From positions 1-39,231 of the forward strand of contig DCHK01000038.1 of the NCBI GenBank assembly GCA_002315615.1: a stretch of 39,231 bases of DNA, written 5' to 3'. The translations under genes were made by a program, and so were the position numbers. The notes under the pieces were generated by a model that worked only from the letters and a program-made list of their open reading frames with translations, was not told where the DNA came from and ran no database searches. Shown here in pieces: positions 1-5,323 of this stretch (position 1 is its first letter; every line of letters starts with the position of its first letter). This DNA comes from Bacteroidales bacterium UBA1754. GTDB taxonomy: Bacteria > Bacteroidota > Bacteroidia > Bacteroidales > Paludibacteraceae.

Positions 1-282
1 GTCTTGGTCGCCATAGTTGAAGCTTGTAACATTGGTCAGTTCGGCAATGAAATCGTCAAAATGAGTCAAGCGGTTTCTGCTTTTGCCGAAATGGTATGTG
101 ATGGTGTCTTGTGGGTAACTGAGGCTTCCAATATTAATTCTGCGAGCGAATATGCAGTCGGTGCCGTCGCAAGGCAAATATTCTATTTTGAAATAGGGTG
201 GCAGATGTTTACAAAGCATTGTTTTCTCTATTTCGCTCAGTGGTGCGGTGCAATATAAAGTGCCGACTTGCAGATTTTTCAT
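1..282 (-). CDS. Hypothetical protein, C-terminus cut by window edge
   Basis: An open frame starts at the ATG on the minus strand at 282 and stays open for 94 codons to the window edge. The protein begins MKNLQVGTLYCTAPLSEIEK and is rich in Cys, Tyr and His, with no signal peptide or membrane segment. I do not recognise the family. A perfect TAnnTTTG box (TATATTTG, minus strand, 313-306) lies just upstream, 22 nt from a 22-bp palindrome, which supports a real, regulated gene. The plus-strand frame over the same bases is treated as its shadow. What is visible is only the N-terminal part, so function cannot be assigned. Confidence 0.55.
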   Translation of the reverse strand, partial: MKNLQVGTLYCTAPLSEIEKTMLCKHLPPYFKIEYLPCDGTDCIFARRINIGSLSYPQDTITYHFGKSRNRLTHFDDFIAELTNVTSFNYGDQD

Positions 283-305
283 AGTGTGATCATTATTATT
301 TAACG

Positions 306-388
306 CAAATATAATAGAATGTTTGTTAAAATCGAAAAATCGCAATATTGCGATTTTGGAATTTGGTGTAAAATTTATTTTATCTTTG
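306..388. promoter_or_regulatory. Divergent promoters around palindromic operator 1
   Basis: A perfect 22-bp palindrome lies at 336-357 (half-site AAAATCGCAAT followed by its exact complement). Reading outward, a TAnnTTTG -7 box occurs on each side: TATATTTG on the minus strand at 313-306 (22 nt from the palindrome) and TATCTTTG on the plus strand at 381-388 (23 nt). On the plus strand the palindrome edge supplies the TTTG of a -33 box at 355-358. Bacteroidota sigma-A promoters have TTTG about 20 nt before TAnnTTTG, so a bound dimer would block the -33 elements. The regulator is not identified. Confidence 0.7.
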
Positions 389-393
389 CGGCG

Positions 394-490
394 TCGTAAC
401 CCATACACAGAAAGGTTTTAAATGACTGGCTCGTTGCCTCTTTGTCGTCAGCGAAAAAAAGGATTCTATTTTTTTTTAGAGTCCTTTCGT
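394..490 (+). ncRNA. Possible short transcript from the 381-388 promoter
   Basis: The plus-strand TATCTTTG box at 381-388 points into a stretch with no convincing plus-strand gene. About 90 nt downstream lies the hairpin 458-487, which could stop transcription from both sides. This leaves room for an RNA of roughly 95-100 nt, partly antisense to the end of the 48-codon minus-strand gene. A 40-codon plus-strand frame starting at 422 overlaps that gene in antisense and looks accidental. The boundaries are inferred from signals only. Confidence 0.25.
454..487 (-). terminator. Intrinsic terminator of the 48-codon gene
   Basis: An 11-bp stem (458-468 with 477-487, one G-U type mismatch) with an 8-base T/A loop is followed on the minus strand by a run of seven T (460-454). 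The stop codon of the minus-strand gene (468-466) is inside the stem. Confidence 0.65.
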
Positions 491-612
491 TTTATAGTAC
501 CTTCTTCTTTATTTACTCGTTTAAGTTTATCTTGTTTATCATAGTAATCTTCTATTTTTTTAATCAATTCTTTAAAGAACTGATCTACAGGTATATATCC
601 TTCTCGTTTCAT
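466..612 (-). CDS. Small basic hypothetical protein, 48 aa
   Basis: The frame starts at ATG 612 on the minus strand and ends at TAG 466. The product starts MKREGYIPVDQFFKELIKKI and ends in a Lys-rich tail; most of it looks helical and strongly charged, with no membrane segment or known motif. Support for a real gene comes from its surroundings: a terminator hairpin overlaps the stop codon, and a promoter-like TACTTTTA sits 23 nt from palindrome 2. The plus-strand 101-residue frame over this region is Phe-rich and low in complexity, as expected for the shadow of a Lys-rich gene. Such short charged proteins may be DNA-binding or antitoxin-like, but nothing in the sequence proves this. Confidence 0.5.
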   Translation of the reverse strand: MKREGYIPVDQFFKELIKKIEDYYDKQDKLKRVNKEEGTIKRKDSKKK

Positions 613-635
613 AGTATTTTTATTTTATTTTTCGT

Positions 636-718
636 AAAAGTAGGAAACTTGCTGATAATAAATTTAAAATCGCAATATTGCGATTTTGGAACTTCCCGAA
701 AAACTCATTCTATTTTTG
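636..718. promoter_or_regulatory. Divergent promoters around palindromic operator 2
   Basis: The same 22-bp palindrome as at 336-357 recurs at 666-687, followed by the same TTTTGGAA. On the plus strand TATTTTTG at 711-718 lies 23 nt after the palindrome and drives the lipoprotein gene at 787. On the minus strand TACTTTTA (consensus but for the last base) lies 23 nt beyond the other side, in front of the 48-codon gene. Geometry matches operator 1, so both sites probably answer to one dimeric regulator. Confidence 0.7.
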
Positions 719-786
719 CATTAGTTCAATTGCAAATTAGTGATTGAGCAAAGTAAATTTAAGTTTTATTTTAAAAATTATCAGTT

Positions 787-1029
787 ATGAAAAATTTGTG
801 TAAAATTTTCATTGCAGTCGCAGCGATAGCAATGAGCATTTGTGTTTGGTCTTGCAGTAAAGATGACGATGATTCAAAAAAATCTAATCAAAGTAGCACT
901 TACTGTTGGGATTTTCTGTACAAAGGCAGTGTGGTAACAAGTCAGTGTGGACTAACAGAGAGTGATGCTGATAAGGTAATCAGCGAAATGCAAAAACAAG
1001 GATATACAATTACAAAACGCAGACAATGA
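787..1029 (+). CDS. Small lipoprotein, 80 aa
   Basis: The N-terminus has a Lys start, a hydrophobic stretch and a lipobox-like VWSC with the acceptor Cys at residue 23, followed by SKDDDD. An acidic run right after the lipid Cys is typical of Bacteroidota surface-exposed lipoproteins. The mature part is only about 58 residues and contains two further Cys (in TYCWDF and SQCG) that could form a disulfide. It ends in a Lys/Arg tail. The gene has its own promoter at 711-718 with palindrome 2 over the -33 region. Its stop overlaps the start of the next gene by 4 nt (ATGA), so the two are translationally coupled. No function is recognised. Confidence 0.8.
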   Translation: MKNLCKIFIAVAAIAMSICVWSCSKDDDDSKKSNQSSTYCWDFLYKGSVVTSQCGLTESDADKVISEMQKQGYTITKRRQ

Positions 1030-1691
1030 AAAGAATAATTTTAGCATTAATGTGTATCATTTCGATACAAGCATTTTCGGAAGATTTAATTGTTACAAAA
1101 TCCGATAAGTCCATAAAGGCAAAAATTGAAGAGGTTTCCGATGAGGAAATAAAATATAGGGAAGCCGATAATTTGACGGGACCAATATTTATACTAAAAA
1201 CGAGCGAAATCACTACGATAGTGTTTGAAAACGGCTCAGTAAAGAATTACCAAATCGGTTCCACTGCAAGTCAATCGGCAGAAAAGGAAACGGAATTATA
1301 TCCTATAAAAAAGGTAGGTGGACATTTGGAATGCAACGGGAAAAAGATTTCGGGTACTGAATTCTTAACACTTACGCAAAACAATTGTCCCGAAGCATTT
1401 GACTTGAGAAATAAGGGTAGAAACCAGTTTGGGGCAGGCTCTACTTTAGCTATTTGTGGTGTAGCGCTCAGCATAGCAGGATTGTGCGTTCAAGATCAAG
1501 TGTACCAATTGGCATTTTTAGGAGTGTCACTGCCGTGTTTAATAACATCTCTGCCTCTTATTGCTTGTGGTGCTCACAAAATGGATAAGGCGGTAGGGGT
1601 GTACAATAAGTCTTGTGCCAAAGCAACGCCTACTTCAGAAATACGATTTAACGTAAAATCAAATGGGGTGTCGTTGAGTTACAACTTTTAG
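1026..1691 (+). CDS. Secreted/membrane hypothetical protein, 221 aa
   Basis: The start overlaps the upstream lipoprotein stop by 4 nt. Residues 1-18 form a signal peptide. Residues about 20-75 match a motif common in Bacteroidota hypotheticals (DLIVTKSDKSIKAKI, then EIKYREADN, GPIFIL, SEITTIVFENG), a compact beta domain often fused to other modules. The middle is soluble, then about 140-185 holds two hydrophobic segments rich in Gly, Ala and Leu. The C-terminus ends in VSLSYNF; an aromatic last residue is seen in envelope proteins, but the protein is too short to call a barrel. Because the palindromic operator controls the pair, the lipoprotein and this protein are probably used together at the envelope under a specific condition. 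Confidence 0.75.
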   Translation: MKRIILALMCIISIQAFSEDLIVTKSDKSIKAKIEEVSDEEIKYREADNLTGPIFILKTSEITTIVFENGSVKNYQIGSTASQSAEKETELYPIKKVGGHLECNGKKISGTEFLTLTQNNCPEAFDLRNKGRNQFGAGSTLAICGVALSIAGLCVQDQVYQLAFLGVSLPCLITSLPLIACGAHKMDKAVGVYNKSCAKATPTSEIRFNVKSNGVSLSYNF

Positions 1692-1694
1692 CGT

Positions 1695-1725
1695 AATTAG
1701 AAATTAGGAGTGAGGAGTGAGAAAT
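1695..1725 (+). repeat. Degenerate 7-bp tandem repeat (a)
   Basis: Four successive heptamers with units AATTAGA, AATTAGG, AGTGAGG and AGTGAGA directly follow the preceding stop codon. The same unit words occur in array (b) at 17790-17822 on the opposite strand. Confidence 0.6.
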
Positions 1726-1832
1726 CTCTCAACTCCTACAGACGAAAGTTGGAAACCTTTGTGGAACTTTGAGTTTGCTTCGTTAGGTTTGCCAAGATGT
1801 AACTAAAAACGAAAAAATATTTTTGAAATCGT

Positions 1833-1863
1833 TTTGAATTCTCAAATTTATTATTTTTCTTTG
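1833..1863 (+). promoter_or_regulatory. Promoter of the trp leader
   Basis: TTTG at 1833-1836 is followed after exactly 19 nt by TTTCTTTG at 1856-1863, one base off the Bacteroidota TAnnTTTG -7 box. It lies 20 nt before the leader peptide start. 1726-1830 shows a possible AGGAGT/ACTCCT hairpin without a T-run and otherwise nothing. Confidence 0.55.
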
Positions 1864-1882
1864 CATACGAAAAATTAAAGAA

Positions 1883-1927
1883 ATGTTGAGAGAATTGAAA
1901 AATATTTGGTGGTGGCTTCTGTCTTAA
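1883..1927 (+). CDS. trpL: trp leader peptide, 14 aa with three tandem Trp codons
   Basis: The frame ATG 1883 to TAA 1927 encodes MLRELKNIWWWLLS. Three consecutive TGG codons at 1907-1915 in a 14-codon frame are very unlikely by chance and match the design of ribosome-mediated trp attenuators. It is followed 43 nt later by a strong terminator and then by the tryptophan synthase gene. Low charged tRNA-Trp would stall the ribosome on the Trp codons and favour read-through. The name is by analogy with enterobacterial trpL, not by homology. Confidence 0.75.
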   Translation: MLRELKNIWWWLLS

Positions 1928-1937
1928 TAACAATTTG

Positions 1938-2004
1938 AGGTGGAACGCAACGCTATTTGTTAAATATGAAAGCCGTAGGAAAACCACCTGCGGCTTTTTC
2001 TTTT
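1938..2004 (+). terminator. trp attenuator: terminator and competing pairing
   Basis: A 10-bp stem (1970-1979 with 1987-1996, one G-U pair, 7-nt loop) is followed by TTTTTCTTTT, a classic intrinsic terminator lying upstream of the gene it would control. AGGTGG at 1938-1943 is exactly complementary to CCACCT at 1984-1989, which covers the loop and the 3' arm. A ribosome stalled at 1907-1915 leaves AGGTGG free to block the terminator, whereas one that reaches the stop at 1927 covers it. This fits the expected logic, but the competing helix is short. Confidence 0.65.
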
Positions 2005-2016
2005 ACATACTCAATT

Positions 2017-2085
2017 ATGAATACATTTAGAGAAGACGAAGTGTTTCGATGGCGAAAAATGATAAATGAGAGATTAGGAAAATAG
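2017..2085 (+). CDS. Possible 22-aa small ORF before trpB
   Basis: The frame ATG 2017 to TAG 2085 encodes a charged 22-residue peptide starting MNTFREDEVFRWRK. It lies between the attenuator and the trpB start, 28 nt upstream of it. It could be a real microprotein, a second leader peptide (it has one Trp codon), or chance. There is no independent support. Confidence 0.25.
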   Translation: MNTFREDEVFRWRKMINERLGK

Positions 2086-2113
2086 TTAAAAATAAAATTG
2101 TAAAAAATATATT

Positions 2114-3478
2114 ATGGACAAACAAAAAAGATTTTTCCTCACGGAAAACGAAATACCTACAAGATGGTATAACATTGTGGCAGATATGAAAAATAAGCCA
2201 CTTCCGATGTTAAACCCAAAAACAAAAAAGCCGATTACGCTTGATGAGATGACTGTGATTTTCAACCGTGCTTGTTCCGAACAAGAGTTGAATACCACCG
2301 ATGCTTGGATTGAAATTCCAGAAGAAGTGCGTGAATTGTACAAAAACTATCGTTCTACGCCACTTGTTCGCGCCTACGGATTGGAAAAAGCGTTGGATAC
2401 ACCTGCTCATATTTATTTCAAAAATGAGAGTGTGAGTCCTATTGGTTCGCACAAATTAAATTCGGCGTTGGCACAAGCATACTATTGCAAAAAAGAAGGT
2501 GTTACAAATATTACAACCGAAACTGGTGCAGGACAATGGGGTACGGCTCTTTCGTATGCAGCAAAAGCATTTGGACTCGAGTTGGCTGTTTATATGGTAA
2601 AAGTTAGTTATCATCAAAAACCGTATCGCCGTTCTATTATGCAGACTTTTGGTGCACAAGTCATTGCTTCGCCAAGTATGAGTACGCGTGCAGGAAAAGA
2701 CATTCTTACGGTGAATCCAAATTACCAAGGAAGTTTGGGAACTGCCATTTCAGAAGCGGTAGAATTGGCTACACAAACGCCAAATTGTAAATATGTGTTG
2801 GGTAGTGTTTTGAACCACGTTACTTTGCATCAAACAGTTATCGGTCTTGAAGCAGAAAAACAAATGGAAATGGCAGGCGAGTATCCAGATGTTGTAATAG
2901 GTTGCTTTGGTGGAGGCTCAAATTTTGGTGGAATTTCGTTTCCATTTATGCGTCATAATCTTTTGGAAGGAAAGAACATAGAATTTTTGGCGGCAGAACC
3001 TGCTTCGTGTCCAAAACTTACACGCGGTATTTTCCAATACGACTTCGGTGATGAAGCTGGTTATACTCCAATGATGCCGATGTTTACGCTTGGTCACGAT
3101 TTCCAACCTGCACACATTCACGCAGGCGGATTGCGTTACCACGGTGCTGGAACTATTGTGAGTCAGTTACTAAAAGATGGTTTGATGAAAGGTGTGGATA
3201 TTCCTCAGTTGGAATCGTTCAAAGCGGCTACGCTTTTTGCCCAAACAGAAGGCATTATTCCTGCTCCCGAATCGGCACACGCAATTGCTACTGCTATTCG
3301 CGAAGCAAATAAGGCAAAAGAAGAAGGAAAACAAAAGAACATTCTATTCTGCCTTTCTGGTCACGGACTGATTGATATGACGGCTTACGACCAATACAAT
3401 GCTGGCGATTTAACAAACTACGAATTGCCTGATGAAGTTATCAAAGCCAATGTTGATAAACTTGAAAAGTTGATTTAA
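2114..3478 (+). CDS. trpB: Tryptophan synthase beta chain, TrpB2 type
   Basis: This is a PLP enzyme that condenses indole with L-serine to tryptophan. The 454 residues and the long N-terminus fit the TrpB2 (TIGR01415) branch rather than the about 400-residue TrpB1. The PLP lysine is Lys114 in GSHKLNSA. Other family signatures are TETGAGQWG, the phosphate-binding glycine loop GCFGGGSNFGG, HAGGLRYHGAG and EGIIPAPESAHA, with LSGHG near the C-terminus. No trpA or other trp gene adjoins it, so it stands alone, which is usual for TrpB2. Its role may be indole salvage or partnership with a distant TrpA. The upstream Trp-codon attenuator indicates control by tryptophan supply. A terminator follows directly. 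Confidence 0.93.
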   Translation: MDKQKRFFLTENEIPTRWYNIVADMKNKPLPMLNPKTKKPITLDEMTVIFNRACSEQELNTTDAWIEIPEEVRELYKNYRSTPLVRAYGLEKALDTPAHIYFKNESVSPIGSHKLNSALAQAYYCKKEGVTNITTETGAGQWGTALSYAAKAFGLELAVYMVKVSYHQKPYRRSIMQTFGAQVIASPSMSTRAGKDILTVNPNYQGSLGTAISEAVELATQTPNCKYVLGSVLNHVTLHQTVIGLEAEKQMEMAGEYPDVVIGCFGGGSNFGGISFPFMRHNLLEGKNIEFLAAEPASCPKLTRGIFQYDFGDEAGYTPMMPMFTLGHDFQPAHIHAGGLRYHGAGTIVSQLLKDGLMKGVDIPQLESFKAATLFAQTEGIIPAPESAHAIATAIREANKAKEEGKQKNILFCLSGHGLIDMTAYDQYNAGDLTNYELPDEVIKANVDKLEKLI

Positions 3479-3496
3479 TTCGAACTTTCAACGAGC

Positions 3497-3536
3497 AAAG
3501 AATGGCGTATTTTTGAAAATTCGCCATTCTTTTTTT
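3497..3536 (+). terminator. Terminator after trpB
   Basis: An 11-bp perfect stem (AAAGAATGGCG at 3497-3507 with 3522-3532) closes on a 14-nt loop and is followed by a run of T. Confidence 0.85.
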
Positions 3537-3549
3537 GCCTTTTGCGAAC

Positions 3550-3582
3550 AAAAAAAGCATCGGAGAAAAACCGATGCTTTTT
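3550..3582 (-). terminator. Terminator of the SLC13 transporter
   Basis: A 12-bp perfect stem (3552-3563 with 3571-3582) lies 22 nt past the minus-strand stop codon, with T-runs on both strands. It can stop transcription from either side, between the convergent trpB and transporter genes. Confidence 0.85.
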
Positions 3583-3603
3583 CGTTATTGAAAACGTTAA
3601 TTC

Positions 3604-5181
3604 TTATTTTACAATAGAATCAACTGTAAGTGTATCTGCCATAACAGCAGTTGAATCTGCTACAGGTTCTGCAATCATTTTTTCGATAGCGGCTTCGGTT
3701 GAAGCAGTATCTGCTTTTACTTCAAAAGGGAAAATTTTAGTTAACCAGAAATAACCCAAGATGAATGCTACAACGCCTACAATGATACCAACTTTTGCCA
3801 TATCTTTAGTTTCAACCAAACCTGTTGATGCTGCAATAGCATTTGGAGGTGTAGAGATAGGGAACAACATTGCGATAGAAGCACAAACTGCGATGAATGA
3901 AATCATTGCGTGAGTTCCACCAAGAGCCATAAATGCATCGTGGTTTGCAGCTTCAGGACTTGCCATTGCTTCTGCTACTACAATCAAAATAGGAATCAAT
4001 AAAGCGGCTGTTGCAGAGTTGCTGATGAAGTTTGAAAGGAAGTAGCATACGAAACCTGCGATGATAAATACAAGTACAACGCCCATTTCGCTGAAAGGAA
4101 TAGCATTGATAAGAACTTTTGCCAAACCTGTTCCTTGCAAGTCAGTTCCAAGAGCAAAACCTCCGGCTACCAACCAAAGCACTGTCCAGTTGATTTCTTT
4201 GATGTCTTCTTTTGTAAAAATACCACAACAAGTGAGTACTGCAAGAGGAATAAGAGCAACCACGTTTGAGTTAATTTTTGTCCATTGTTCAGTTATCCAC
4301 AAAAGGATAGTACCGATGAATGTACACCAAACAACAATTGTTTTCCAGTCTGTTTTGCGTTCGTTTTTCTTGATATCGAGCACAACTTCTTTCGATTTGA
4401 ATGGGAAAAGAATTTGAAGTACCAACCAAGCGAAAAGAATCATAATGATAACGAATGGAATCATACGGATAGCCCATTCTGCAAAAGTTACTTCACAACC
4501 AGCTTCAGCCAAGAATTTCACTGCTGTTGCATTAGGAGGTGTACCGATTGGAGTACCAATACCACCGAGGTTTGCAGCGATAGGAATAGAAAGTGAAAGT
4601 CCGATTTTACCTTTGTCGTCGCTTGGAAGAACTGCCAAAACTGGAGCCAAGAAAGCAAGCATCATAGCAGCGGTAGCAGTGTTGCTCATAAACATTGAGA
4701 AGATTGCGATAACAGTCAAGAAACCGAGCAATACCATTTTAGGATTTGTTCCAAATGGTTTCAAAAGCATACGTGCTAAAGTTACGTCCAATCCGTATTT
4801 TGAAGCCATAATAGCCAAAACGAATCCGCCCAAGAAAAGCATAACTACAGGGTCGGCAAAAGAAGCCATCAATGATTTGTATGATGCTACTTGACCAAAG
4901 TCGGACATCAATTTGTCTCCGTCTTTCGTGATTGTTCCAATCAGTAATCCGATACCTTTGTCAGATACGGTTAGCAGTGAAGCTACGATAATCATTACAG
5001 AAGTTGTCCAATTTGGAATTGGTTCAAAAATCCAAAGCAATGCGGCTGTAATGAACAAAGCAATGACTCTTTGTTGAACTACTGTAAGTGCATCTATACC
5101 GTAAAATTCGGTAGGAACGCACCAAAAGAATGCTCCAATAAGTAATGAAGCAATCAGTGAGATAAGTTTAAATTTACTCAT
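3604..5181 (-). CDS. SLC13/DASS family anion:Na+ symporter
   Basis: This 525-residue polytopic membrane protein has about eleven hydrophobic segments. It belongs to the divalent anion:sodium symporter (SLC13/CitT, INDY-like) family. Both repeated SNT signature hairpins are visible: MSNTATAAM in the first half and ISNSATAALL in the second, each followed by a Pro-containing loop (IGTPPNATA and ISTPPNAIA) that forms the sodium and substrate site. Likely substrates are C4-dicarboxylates or related anions; sulfate cannot be excluded from sequence alone. An unusual hydrophilic C-terminal tail of about 35 residues, rich in Ala, Thr, Asp and Glu, follows the last helix. The gene is monocistronic, with its own promoter and terminator. 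Confidence 0.9.
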   Translation of the reverse strand: MSKFKLISLIASLLIGAFFWCVPTEFYGIDALTVVQQRVIALFITAALLWIFEPIPNWTTSVMIIVASLLTVSDKGIGLLIGTITKDGDKLMSDFGQVASYKSLMASFADPVVMLFLGGFVLAIMASKYGLDVTLARMLLKPFGTNPKMVLLGFLTVIAIFSMFMSNTATAAMMLAFLAPVLAVLPSDDKGKIGLSLSIPIAANLGGIGTPIGTPPNATAVKFLAEAGCEVTFAEWAIRMIPFVIIMILFAWLVLQILFPFKSKEVVLDIKKNERKTDWKTIVVWCTFIGTILLWITEQWTKINSNVVALIPLAVLTCCGIFTKEDIKEINWTVLWLVAGGFALGTDLQGTGLAKVLINAIPFSEMGVVLVFIIAGFVCYFLSNFISNSATAALLIPILIVVAEAMASPEAANHDAFMALGGTHAMISFIAVCASIAMLFPISTPPNAIAASTGLVETKDMAKVGIIVGVVAFILGYFWLTKIFPFEVKADTASTEAAIEKMIAEPVADSTAVMADTLTVDSIVK

Positions 5182-5227
5182 TTTAATTGATATTAATTTA
5201 TTGATGTATAATTTCTTTTTTGCGGTG

Positions 5228-5235
5228 CAAAGTTA
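5228..5235 (-). promoter_or_regulatory. Promoter -7 box of the SLC13 transporter
   Basis: TAACTTTG on the minus strand, 47 nt upstream of the start codon, matches the Bacteroidota -7 consensus. No clear TTTG is present at the -33 position. Confidence 0.55.
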
Positions 5236-5271
5236 CTAATTATATTTTGAAAAATCTTTGTGTAAAGCAAC

Positions 5272-5303
5272 AAAAAAAGCAGTCCTAAAAGAACTGCTTT
5301 TTT
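5272..5303 (-). terminator. Terminator of the giant T9SS protein gene
   Basis: An 11-bp stem (5273-5283 with 5293-5303) lies 21 nt after the minus-strand stop and is followed by seven T on the minus strand. Confidence 0.85.
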
Positions 5304-5323
5304 GCCTTCAAAAAGTCAATCTG

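Noticed and set aside
4..258. 84-residue plus-strand open frame at the left edge
   Set aside because: It lies antisense to the better-supported minus-strand frame starting at 282, which has a consensus promoter, while this frame has no leader signals.
422..544. 40-codon plus-strand frame after the 381-388 promoter
   Set aside because: It overlaps the end of the minus-strand gene and its terminator and has no recognisable pattern; kept only as a note under the possible short RNA.
442..747. 101-residue plus-strand open frame
   Set aside because: The product is a Phe/Ile-rich low-complexity sequence produced by reading opposite a Lys-rich small gene; it also crosses the terminator and the palindromic operator.
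1713..1737. AGGAGT/ACTCCT hairpin as terminator of the 1026-1691 gene
   Set aside because: The stem has a bulge and no T-run follows; it overlaps the heptamer array that accounts for part of the sequence.
1736..1987. 83-residue minus-strand frame opposite the trp leader
   Set aside because: It spans the promoter, leader and terminator of trpB in antisense and has no leader signals of its own.
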